Assembly (NCBI RefSeq): GCF_964048965.1
Contig: NZ_OZ040189.1
Span: 1,488,001 to 1,552,000, forward strand
Length of the DNA stretch: 64,000 nucleotides
DNA from: Tenacibaculum sp. 190130A14a
GTDB lineage: Bacteria; Bacteroidota; Bacteroidia; Flavobacteriales; Flavobacteriaceae
Direction of reading: 5' to 3'
In this document: piece after piece, positions 56,645-64,000 of the stretch
How positions within the stretch are numbered: position 1 is the first letter of the stretch
Layout: each line of letters opens with the position of its first letter
Translations under genes and position numbers: made by a program
The notes under the pieces: generated by a model
Seen by the model: only the letters and a program-made list of their open reading frames with translations
Told to the model about the DNA's origin: nothing
The model's database searches: none

Positions 56645-58852
56645 TTACTTTTTAGCTGCTTGTACCAATTCTAACTTGGTTAAACTTACTTCAGTAGTAA
56701 ATAGACCATAATTAATAAAGGCTTTCTTTTTTTCAATTTTATCAATTGTTCCAACGGCATTTCCGTCTTCTAAGCGAACACGGTCTCCCGCTTTGAAAAT
56801 ATAGTTAGCCTTAGCTTCTGCTATTTTAGCAGCTTCTTTTTTCTTTTCTTCTCTAACCTTAACGACCTTTTTTAATACTTCATTTTCTACTTTTTTAATA
56901 GCCTCTTTTTGTTTTTGTACAGCTATCTTATCCTGTTTCTTTTCGGCTTTGTTTTTTTTCTTTGGTGGATTTTTCTTTATGTATTTTGTTTTTTCGGAAG
57001 TAGCCCATTTAAAGAAATTTGCAGAAAGTTCTTTTTTATTGTTGGTTTGAAAATACTTGTTTAACATTTCATTGATGCTTCTTCCTAAAGAAAGCATGCG
57101 TTGGTTATTGTCATACAGCTCTTGGAAGCCTTCTAGCTTTTCCTTGATTTTTGACTCTTTTTCTTGTAAACTTTCAATATGCTCTTGACCTTTCGATTTT
57201 TGTTTTTCCAGCGTATCAGAGGTTTTTTGAAGTCTGTTTCTTTCCTTTTGAAGTTTAGAAATCGTTTTATCTAAGCGGACTTTTTCAGTTTCAACACGTT
57301 TCTTTGCTCGATTAATCAAACTGAATGGAATCCCATTCTTTTGAGCAACTTCAAAAGTAAACGAACTACCAGCCTGACCAATGAATAACTTATATAAAGG
57401 TTCAAGTGTTCGTTCGTCAAATTGCATATTAGCATTAGTCACATTTTCTAATTCATTAGCTAGTACTTTTAAATTAGCATAATGTGTAGTTATAATACCA
57501 AAAGCTTTTTTATCGTAAAACTCCTCTAAGAATATTTCTGCCAATGCACCACCGAGCTCAGGATCCGATCCTGTTCCAAACTCATCTATTAAAAAAAGTG
57601 TATTATCGTTACACTTTCGCAAGAAATAGCGCATGTTTTTCAATCGATAACTATAGGTACTCAATTGGTTTTCTATAGATTGATTGTCACCAATATCAGT
57701 AAGAATAGTATTAAACAAGGTGGTTTCACTGCGCTCATGAACAGGTATTAACAATCCACTTTGTAACATTAGTTGTAGTAAACCAATGGTTTTTAAGGTG
57801 ATACTTTTACCACCGGCATTGGGTCCAGAAATGACAATTATTTGTTGTTTGTCATTTAATTGAATGGTTTGCGGAATTGTTAGTATGTCTTGAGCTTTAT
57901 TTTTTCTCCATAAAACAGGGTGATATGCGTCCTTTAAAAATACCTTTCTGTTTTTGGTAATCTTTGGTAATAAAGCATTGATTTCCTTAGCATATTTGGC
58001 TTTTGAACCAACAGTGTCTAAATGTGTTAGGAATGTTAGGTACTCTTCGAGTAATGGTGTATAAGGTCTGATTTCTTCAGCAAGCGCTCTCAAAACTTTT
58101 ACCACTTCTTGCTTTTCTTCATAGACAAGGTTTTGAAGCTCTCTACTATATGCCAAGGTTGCTTGTGGAGCGATATAAACAATATTTCCAGATTTAGATG
58201 AACCTAATAAACTACCTTTAACTTTTTTTCGATGCATTGCAGTAACCGCTAATACTCGTTGATTATCAATAATAGTTTCTTTAATATCATCTAAATAACC
58301 ACTTGAAATATTTCTACTTAAAGCTCTAGAAAAGCTTTCAGAGATTTTTCCACGAACATTACCTATGTCTTTTCTAATTTGTTTTAGTGCTGGAGAAGCA
58401 TTGTCTGCAACTTCGCCATACGAAGTAATAATTTTTTTGATGGCATCTGAAACAAAGGTTGTGAATTCTATGTTATCACTTAACAAGAAAAGATTAGGAT
58501 AATATGTTTTAAATTTTTCAAGAAACTTTTTGAGCTCATTTACTGTTTCGGTAACGCTAGCTATTTTTAAAAAGTTTTCAGTTTCTAAGAAACTATTCTC
58601 AATAGCAAGGCGTTTTGTTTCTTCAGAGATGTCTTCAAAAAAATGATTTGGAATACGGTTTTCATTTTCAAAAGAAGCAAGGTATTCGTTAACCATATTT
58701 AATTCAAAAAAAAGCTTCTTTTTGTTTGTTAGAGGTTGAATGCTCAGAACGTTTTGTTTACCTAAATCTGAAATACTAAACTCTGCAACCTGTTCTAAAA
58801 CCGTTGTAAATTCTAAATCTTGAAGTGTCTTTTCTGAAATGTTTTTACTCAA
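56645..58852 (-). CDS. MutS2-like ATPase without Smr domain, 735 aa
   Basis: A MutS-family ABC ATPase. The N-terminal connector/core (LEFTTVLEQVAEFSISDLGK) precedes Walker A GPNAGGKSITLKTIGLLQLM and Walker B LFLIDEFGTGSDPELGGALA. A long coiled coil with Lys/Glu runs follows (KAKKRVETEKVRLDKTISKL). Canonical MutS2 ends with an Smr nuclease domain; here only a short KOW-like beta domain (AGDRVRLEDGNAVGTIDKIE) closes the protein. It probably acts in recombination control or ribosome rescue rather than mismatch repair. Confidence 0.88.
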   Translation of the reverse strand: MSKNISEKTLQDLEFTTVLEQVAEFSISDLGKQNVLSIQPLTNKKKLFFELNMVNEYLASFENENRIPNHFFEDISEETKRLAIENSFLETENFLKIASVTETVNELKKFLEKFKTYYPNLFLLSDNIEFTTFVSDAIKKIITSYGEVADNASPALKQIRKDIGNVRGKISESFSRALSRNISSGYLDDIKETIIDNQRVLAVTAMHRKKVKGSLLGSSKSGNIVYIAPQATLAYSRELQNLVYEEKQEVVKVLRALAEEIRPYTPLLEEYLTFLTHLDTVGSKAKYAKEINALLPKITKNRKVFLKDAYHPVLWRKNKAQDILTIPQTIQLNDKQQIIVISGPNAGGKSITLKTIGLLQLMLQSGLLIPVHERSETTLFNTILTDIGDNQSIENQLSTYSYRLKNMRYFLRKCNDNTLFLIDEFGTGSDPELGGALAEIFLEEFYDKKAFGIITTHYANLKVLANELENVTNANMQFDERTLEPLYKLFIGQAGSSFTFEVAQKNGIPFSLINRAKKRVETEKVRLDKTISKLQKERNRLQKTSDTLEKQKSKGQEHIESLQEKESKIKEKLEGFQELYDNNQRMLSLGRSINEMLNKYFQTNNKKELSANFFKWATSEKTKYIKKNPPKKKNKAEKKQDKIAVQKQKEAIKKVENEVLKKVVKVREEKKKEAAKIAEAKANYIFKAGDRVRLEDGNAVGTIDKIEKKKAFINYGLFTTEVSLTKLELVQAAKK

Positions 58853-58957
58853 AATATCATGTTTGAAACCAAGGCAAAAATAAGAGATACAAGGTAAAAA
58901 TAACCCTTTATAGAAGCTCTTTTTTGCTGATTTTTGGTTATATTTGAGATAAAAACG

Positions 58958-60091
58958 ATGAAAACAAAAATAATTACTCTAATCGGTTTGTTCTTTTTCT
59001 CTGTTTTAACTGCTCAGGTTGAAAAAGTTAGTGTTAAAAAAGCTGAAAAATTAAATGAAGTACTTGTCAAAGGAAAAAGAAAATTGAAAAAGACGCTTCA
59101 TTATGAAAAAATAGCCACATTAAAAAAGAGAGTTTACTCTTTTGATTCCCATTTAGAAGATCATAAAATTTATGTTTTTGGAGGAGATGTTTCATCTACT
59201 GTAAATAGGGCTAAAGGAGCTATTGACATTTCGGGAGTGGATTTTGTTACTTTTGGACAACTGCTAAAAGTATTAAGAAGATTTGGGCCAGATCACCATG
59301 CATATAGTGATAAGCTTCAAATATTCGATTTAAAATCTGGTAAATGGCTACAGAATAAGGTAAAGCTTTCCAATAGGGCATATCACAATGTAAATTATTA
59401 CAAAGGAGATTTTTATGTTTTAGGAGGTAAAAGACTTTCAAAAAATAGACAAATTGAATATTTAAGTGACAAGATTGAAATTGTCAATAAAGATGCTTTG
59501 TCAATTACGGTTGATGGTACCAATCCACACCAAGGAATTAATTTTGCATCTACGGTTTATAAGAATTATTTAGTGGTTATGGGAGGGTCTTCTAAAAAGA
59601 ATGCACGTAGTAAAGTAAAGTACTCAAAAGATTCTCATTTCTTTGATTTTACGACTGGATTATGGTATGAGCTCCCTAAAATGATGGAAGCTAAGGAAAG
59701 TAAAGGAATATTGGTAAGGCATAAGTTTTATTTAATAGGTGGCTATAATGGAGAAGAACTTTCAGGAATAGAGTCTTTCGATTTTGTAAGTGGAGAATGG
59801 AAAAGAGAAATGAATTTACCAGTAGCAATGAAAAAACCAGGTTTAGCTGTTTCAAAAGAGTTAATTTATATTTATGATAAAAATGTAATTTTTGTTTACA
59901 ATACTAGTAAGAATGAATTACAAAAGTACTATGTCGGGCTTGAGTTAGCAGAAAGTACCTTACATGTTGATGGAGAAAATTTATATATCTTAGGTGGTTT
60001 TGTATCGAATAGATTTTCAAAAGAACCAAGTGGAAGTATCTACAAAATAGCGTTAAAAGAATTTAATAAAACAAAATATTTTAATCAATAA
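58958..60091 (+). CDS. Secreted Kelch-repeat protein, 377 aa
   Basis: A signal peptide (MKTKIITLIGLFFFSVLTAQ) is followed by about five Kelch-like blades, each with a -GG- strand: KIYVFGGDVSS, DFYVLGGKRLS, YLVVMGGSSKK, KFYLIGGYNGE and NLYILGGFVSN. The region forms a beta-propeller. These surface or periplasmic proteins bind glycans or proteins. ATG 58958 is chosen because the earlier in-frame ATG adds residues before the signal. The ung gene follows after 5 nt. Confidence 0.85.
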   Translation: MKTKIITLIGLFFFSVLTAQVEKVSVKKAEKLNEVLVKGKRKLKKTLHYEKIATLKKRVYSFDSHLEDHKIYVFGGDVSSTVNRAKGAIDISGVDFVTFGQLLKVLRRFGPDHHAYSDKLQIFDLKSGKWLQNKVKLSNRAYHNVNYYKGDFYVLGGKRLSKNRQIEYLSDKIEIVNKDALSITVDGTNPHQGINFASTVYKNYLVVMGGSSKKNARSKVKYSKDSHFFDFTTGLWYELPKMMEAKESKGILVRHKFYLIGGYNGEELSGIESFDFVSGEWKREMNLPVAMKKPGLAVSKELIYIYDKNVIFVYNTSKNELQKYYVGLELAESTLHVDGENLYILGGFVSNRFSKEPSGSIYKIALKEFNKTKYFNQ

Positions 60092-60096
60092 AAAGA

Positions 60097-60762
60097 ATGC
60101 TTATAAAGATAGCAGATAGTTGGAAGAATATATTAGCTGAGGAGCTTGAAAAAGAGTATTTTAAAGAATTAATTTATTTTATAAAGAAAGAGTATCAAGA
60201 GCATACGTGTTACCCTAAAGAAACTGATATTTTTGCTGCTTTTGATTACTGTCGTTTTGAAGATATAAAAGTAGTTGTCATTGGTCAGGATCCTTATCAT
60301 GGAGTAGGACAAGCAAACGGATTATGCTTTTCTGTTCATGAAGGAATGAAACATCCTCCTTCATTAATCAATATTTTTAAAGAAATTGAAACTGATTTAG
60401 GGATTTCAATACCAAAATCTGGAGACCTGTCACGATGGGCGCAACAAGGAGTATTGTTGTTGAATGCAACATTAACGGTAAGAGCTCATGAAGCAGGAAG
60501 TCATCAACAAAAAGGATGGGAACAATTTACAGATACTGTGATTCAAAAGATATCTGAAAATAGAGAAGATGTGGTTTTTTTGCTTTGGGGAGGATATGCG
60601 AAGAAGAAAGGAGCAAAGATTGATAAAAAGAAACATCACGTATTAACTTCGGGGCATCCTTCACCATTAAGTGCCAATAGAGGATATTGGTTTGGGAACA
60701 AACATTTTTCTCAAACAAATAATTTTTTAGTCGCAAATCAAATGGAAAAAATTAGATGGTAA
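60097..60762 (+). CDS. ung: Uracil-DNA glycosylase Ung, 221 aa
   Basis: Family 1 uracil-DNA glycosylase. The catalytic water-activating motif VVVIGQDPYHGVGQANGLCF and the DNA intercalation loop HPSPLSANRGYWFGNKHFSQ are intact, as is LLLNATLTV. It removes uracil from DNA to start base-excision repair. The length is typical (about 220 residues). Confidence 0.96.
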   Translation: MLIKIADSWKNILAEELEKEYFKELIYFIKKEYQEHTCYPKETDIFAAFDYCRFEDIKVVVIGQDPYHGVGQANGLCFSVHEGMKHPPSLINIFKEIETDLGISIPKSGDLSRWAQQGVLLLNATLTVRAHEAGSHQQKGWEQFTDTVIQKISENREDVVFLLWGGYAKKKGAKIDKKKHHVLTSGHPSPLSANRGYWFGNKHFSQTNNFLVANQMEKIRW

Positions 60763-60820
60763 GCACGGACGCTGCCTAATAAGTAGTAACGATTATTTTA
60801 AGTAAAGAATATAAATTGAA

Positions 60821-60852
60821 AAAGGGTTTGCTCACTGCAACCCCTTTTTTTT
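60821..60852. terminator. Terminator after ung
   Basis: An imperfect stem AAAGGGTTTGC...GCAACCCCTTT is followed by T8 on the plus strand. Confidence 0.8.
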
Positions 60853-61864
60853 ATAATACAATGCTAGGTAAAACAGTTTGGTTGTAATATGGTAGGATGA
60901 TGGCTTCTAAAATGTCTTCTGTACTATCAGGATACTGTACTTGTATTATTTTATCAGATTTAATCCACTTAGAAATTTTGTTAGTTTGTTTCTTGTTGAA
61001 TTTTTTCAAAACAGTGACTCCCATTTCTTTTAAACTTAGTGCATTGCACTGTTGTTCGTATTGGTTTCTCATAGGAATAACTAGTAGCTTTTTTTGAAGG
61101 TAAAGCGCTTCAGCGGGAGTTTCAAAACCAGCACCACAGAGTACGCCATTAGAAGAAGCCATACTCCTAATAAAATCGGCTCCATTTACAGGTTGAATGG
61201 TAATGTTGTTGTGCAATTGATATTCTTTGGTATGCTTTGAGAATACTTGCCATTTCACTTTTTTGAAAGTAGATAATACTTTGATGATCTTTTTGTCGCT
61301 ATATGCTGGAAGATATACAGTATAATGACCTTTGTTAGTACTGTTACTATACCTAATTTCTCTACGAATAATTGGCGGAAAGATAGCTGAAGAATATGGT
61401 TGAAAATGAAAACCAAACTTAATTTTTGCAGGGGCATAATACTTTAATATTAGTCTTTCAAATTTATACTTTCCATATTTTGGGGATTGTTCATCTAAAA
61501 CAGCATTTTGGTGACTTAATGATATAATAGGGATGTTTTTTAGTTTTGCGGCCCATGCTGTTACTGGTTCAAAATCGTTGATGATAAGATCGTATTCTTG
61601 AATAGGAATTGATTGTACTTCTTTTAATAAGTTACGTAATCGAAGTTTTTGTAGAGTAAGTTTAAAATCTACGCCTCCTTTTTTACCAAATATAAAGCTT
61701 AGCCCATATAAAGAATACTTTATGTCAAAAGGAAATTTAAGGTCGCATTGATATCCGCTAATTAAAACATCAACTTCAGCTTTTCTTTGTAGGTAAGGTA
61801 CTATTTCTAAAGCTCTACTAGCATGCCCGTTTCCTGTTCCCTGAATAGCATATAATATTTTCAT
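60851..61864 (-). CDS. Glycosyltransferase-like protein, GT28/MurG-type fold, 337 aa
   Basis: The start MKILYAIQGTGNGHASRALE has the glycine-rich nucleotide-sugar loop of GT-B enzymes. The C-terminal CGAGFETPAEALYLQKKLLV, then MRNQYEQQCNALSL, is the donor-binding site of GT28-type transferases. The acceptor is unknown; linkage to a phosphoesterase 8 nt away suggests a lipid-sugar pathway. Confidence 0.8.
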   Translation of the reverse strand: MKILYAIQGTGNGHASRALEIVPYLQRKAEVDVLISGYQCDLKFPFDIKYSLYGLSFIFGKKGGVDFKLTLQKLRLRNLLKEVQSIPIQEYDLIINDFEPVTAWAAKLKNIPIISLSHQNAVLDEQSPKYGKYKFERLILKYYAPAKIKFGFHFQPYSSAIFPPIIRREIRYSNSTNKGHYTVYLPAYSDKKIIKVLSTFKKVKWQVFSKHTKEYQLHNNITIQPVNGADFIRSMASSNGVLCGAGFETPAEALYLQKKLLVIPMRNQYEQQCNALSLKEMGVTVLKKFNKKQTNKISKWIKSDKIIQVQYPDSTEDILEAIILPYYNQTVLPSIVL

Positions 61865-61872
61865 AATGAGGT

Positions 61873-62751
61873 TTATTTAAAAGGTTTGTTAATATCGAAT
61901 TCAGCTAATAGCTCTTCAAAAATTTCTGAATTGTTTCCTTCTGTACCTATTAACTCATAATCGTTTACTTCATAATTATGATACAGGCTTTTTGCGGTAT
62001 TATCTTTTTCGTATTCATACAAACTCCATTTTTTGTTGTTATATTCAAGAGCAGTAAGATTTTCTACCCAATCGCCAGAATTTAAGTACAGTGTTTTTCC
62101 ATTTTCGTTAAAAATCTCTCTAATTTCTGGTTGATGTATATGACCACAAACAACATAGTCATATCCTTTCTCAATGGCAATATCAGAAGCAGTAGTTTCA
62201 AAGTTGTTAATAAACTTAACAGCACTTTTTACACTGTTTTTAATTTTTTTAGAAAAAGACAATCTGCCATAGCCTAATTTTTCATTCACCCAATTAACAG
62301 CGGTATTTATCATAATTAACATATCGTATCCTATACCGCCAAGTTTAGCTAACCATTTAGAATGTTGCATCGTAACGTCAAAAACATCACCATGAAAAAA
62401 CCAAGCTTTTTTTCCATCTAAGTTGAGAACCACTTTATTGACTATTTCAAAACTACCTAGCTTAAATCCTTTAAACTTTCTGAGCGTTTCATCATGATTT
62501 CCGGTTACATAATAAACTTTAGTGCCAGAAGTAATGAATGACATTAGTTGTTTTATGACTTTTAAATGTGGTTTTGGAAAATATCGTTTGTTAAACTGCC
62601 AGATATCTATAATATCACCGTTTAAAATTAGAATTGCTGGATTAATGGTTTTTAAATAATTGTTTAATTGCGTTGCTCTACAACCATATGTTCCTAAATG
62701 TACATCCGATATCACAGCGATATCGATTTTTCGTTTCTTAGTTTTATTCAT
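61873..62751 (-). CDS. Calcineurin-like metallophosphoesterase, LpxH-type, 292 aa
   Basis: All five phosphoesterase motifs are present: DVHLGTYGC, LNGDIIDIWQ, VTGNHDETLR, FFHGDVFD and CGHIHQPEI. The layout resembles UDP-2,3-diacylglucosamine diphosphatase (LpxH) and its relatives, which hydrolyse the lipid A precursor at the membrane. Bacteroidetes carry several members, so lipid A specificity is a hypothesis. Confidence 0.85.
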   Translation of the reverse strand: MNKTKKRKIDIAVISDVHLGTYGCRATQLNNYLKTINPAILILNGDIIDIWQFNKRYFPKPHLKVIKQLMSFITSGTKVYYVTGNHDETLRKFKGFKLGSFEIVNKVVLNLDGKKAWFFHGDVFDVTMQHSKWLAKLGGIGYDMLIMINTAVNWVNEKLGYGRLSFSKKIKNSVKSAVKFINNFETTASDIAIEKGYDYVVCGHIHQPEIREIFNENGKTLYLNSGDWVENLTALEYNNKKWSLYEYEKDNTAKSLYHNYEVNDYELIGTEGNNSEIFEELLAEFDINKPFK

Positions 62752-62876
62752 TTTAAAAGATATACTTAATGTATCATCTCAAATATACTTTTGAGATGTT
62801 TTGTTAAAATGAAATTATTGTAAACTGTTGTTAATTAAACTGTTGTTAATTTGTGAGCGAAAGGTTATGTAAAAGT

Positions 62877-62903
62877 AAAGGCTCGGAATTTCCGAGCCTT
62901 TTT
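62877..62903. terminator. secA terminator region
   Basis: The palindrome AAAGGCTCGGAATTTCCGAGCCTTT with T5 lies downstream of secA and upstream of the phosphoesterase. Confidence 0.85.
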
Positions 62904-62926
62904 ATGTATTGTATGTAAAGAGTATT

Positions 62927-64000
62927 TTACTTATTGTATAACACCCAAGTTCCCTTTTCTAATAAAGGAATAGCTTGTTTGTATTTTACTTCTTTCTCTT
63001 CTCCGGTCATTACATTCTTTATTGTAACGCGTTCATTTCTTCCGATTTTTGGTTGTTCTCTAACAACTGTTTCAACTACTTGTTGTTCTTGAGTTTGTTG
63101 ATTACGAGCATTAGAAATAGCTTGTTGAGTTGAGTTTTGTACTTCATCCTTGCTATAATCTAATTGTTCACGTTGTTGTTCATGAGCTTCAGATACTTGA
63201 GAAACATCTTGTGTAGGTAACTGTCCTTTGAATAAGAAAGAAAGAACCTCTTTGTTTACTTTATCTATCGTTTGTTGGAATAATTCAAAAGCCTCAAACT
63301 TATAGATTAATAACGGGTCTTTTTGTTCGTACGTAGCGTTTTGAACTGTTTGTTTAAGTTCATCCATTTTACGTAAGTGATCTTTCCAGTTTTCATCAAT
63401 AATGGCTAATGTGATGTTCTTTTCAAAGTCATTTACTAATGATTTTCCTTCAGATTCATATGCTTCTTTAAGGTTTGTAACTACTTGTAAAGTTTTAATA
63501 CCATCTGTAAAAGGAACAACAATACGCTCATAACGATCTCCTTCATTTTCAAAAACATTTTTGATAACAGGGTAGGCTTGAGATGCATTTCTGTCTGAAT
63601 CCTTTTTATAATGTTCAGTTACAATAGTATATAACTTATCAGTTAATTCTTGCTCAGTTAGTCTGTTGAATTCTTCTTCAGAGAAAGGAGAAGTCATTGA
63701 TGAAAAACGGATTAACTCAAATTCAAAGTTTTGGAAATTTTTAGTTGCTTTATTTTGTCTTACAACAGCATCACATGTGTCATAAATCATATTTGCAATA
63801 TCAATTTGTAAGCGTTGACCATCTAAAGCATGACGACGACGTTTGTAAACGAATTCACGTTGCGAATTCATTACATCATCATATTCTAATAATCGTTTAC
63901 GAATTCCGAAGTTATTTTCTTCTACTTTCTTTTGAGCTCTTTCAATAGATTTGGTAATCATAGAATGTTGAATAACTTCACCTTCTTTTAATCCCATTCT
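62927..64000 (-). CDS. secA: Preprotein translocase ATPase SecA, C-terminal part
   Basis: The frame enters from the right edge and covers about 357 residues. These are the helical scaffold and wing domains: KSIERAQKKVEENNFGIRKR, LLEYDDVMNSQREFVYKRR and DENWKDHLRKMDELKQTVQN. A Gln-rich linker follows, then a short terminal domain typical of Bacteroidetes (RNERVTIKNVMTGEEKEVKY). No zinc-binding C-terminal motif is present. The N-terminal motor lies outside the window. Confidence 0.95.
   Translation of the reverse strand, partial: RMGLKEGEVIQHSMITKSIERAQKKVEENNFGIRKRLLEYDDVMNSQREFVYKRRRHALDGQRLQIDIANMIYDTCDAVVRQNKATKNFQNFEFELIRFSSMTSPFSEEEFNRLTEQELTDKLYTIVTEHYKKDSDRNASQAYPVIKNVFENEGDRYERIVVPFTDGIKTLQVVTNLKEAYESEGKSLVNDFEKNITLAIIDENWKDHLRKMDELKQTVQNATYEQKDPLLIYKFEAFELFQQTIDKVNKEVLSFLFKGQLPTQDVSQVSEAHEQQREQLDYSKDEVQNSTQQAISNARNQQTQEQQVVETVVREQPKIGRNERVTIKNVMTGEEKEVKYKQAIPLLEKGTWVLYNK

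Noticed and set aside
1..64000. tRNA or rRNA genes
   Set aside because: No cloverleaf with GTTCRANNC T-arm and no rRNA-like conserved segments were found on either strand.

Overview
The window is AT-rich DNA from a marine-type member of the Flavobacteriaceae (Bacteroidota), probably close to Tenacibaculum. Three things point there: Bacteroidetes-type promoter elements (TAnnTTTG), a GLPGLI-family protein paired with a TonB-dependent receptor, and a housekeeping block (mnmA, ribBA, lptF/G, lolA, ftsK, tpx, mutS2-like, ung, secA). The genus is an inference. No rRNA, tRNA, CRISPR array, insertion sequence or integrase gene was found.

Region 1 (about 1-26.3 kb) is an accessory island built like a nested integron. 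Small cassettes of one or two genes, mostly unknown lipoproteins, secreted proteins and immunity-like proteins, are separated by attC-like palindromic sites. Each cassette starts with GTT plus about 10 variable bases and ends with the reverse complement of its own start plus AAC. Neighbouring cassettes differ, so ends match within a cassette but not across a junction. Runs of one to about nine cassettes are packed into larger units. Each unit opens with a forward promoter and a conserved leader, and closes with a palindromic terminator. The unit ends also match each other (for example TTGTGGTAAG with CTTACCACAA; TTGTAGTAAATAATA with TATTATTTACTACAA), with the core lying in the promoter spacer.

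Between units, on the opposite strand, sit clusters of tiny membrane-protein genes of 34-93 codons. Many share TAnnTTTG followed by exactly 4 nt and ATG, so their mRNAs are probably leaderless. The left edge also carries an XRE repressor divergent from a SymE-like toxin gene, with shared dyad operators.

Region 2 (about 26.3-38.2 kb) mixes ordinary genes (NTF2-like protein, formyltransferase-like protein, Crp/Fnr regulator, transporter, acetyltransferases, nitroreductase, polysaccharide deacetylase) with long non-coding stretches. These hold two Cys-rich double-glycine-leader peptide genes and a family of short reverse-strand transcripts. Four loci share one promoter design: LytTR-like 9-mers at 21-bp periodicity, exactly 32 bp, then a -7 element. 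Three of them, L1, L2 and L4, make putative 65-95-nt RNAs carrying a G5-G7-AC motif. One gene here has AGTCCCCCC in place of a Shine-Dalgarno, complementary to that motif.

Region 3 (about 38.2-64 kb) is core chromosome: envelope and lipoprotein transport, chromosome partitioning, riboflavin synthesis, tRNA thiolation, DNA repair, peroxide defence, outer-membrane receptor and surface proteins, and the C-terminal third of SecA running off the right edge.
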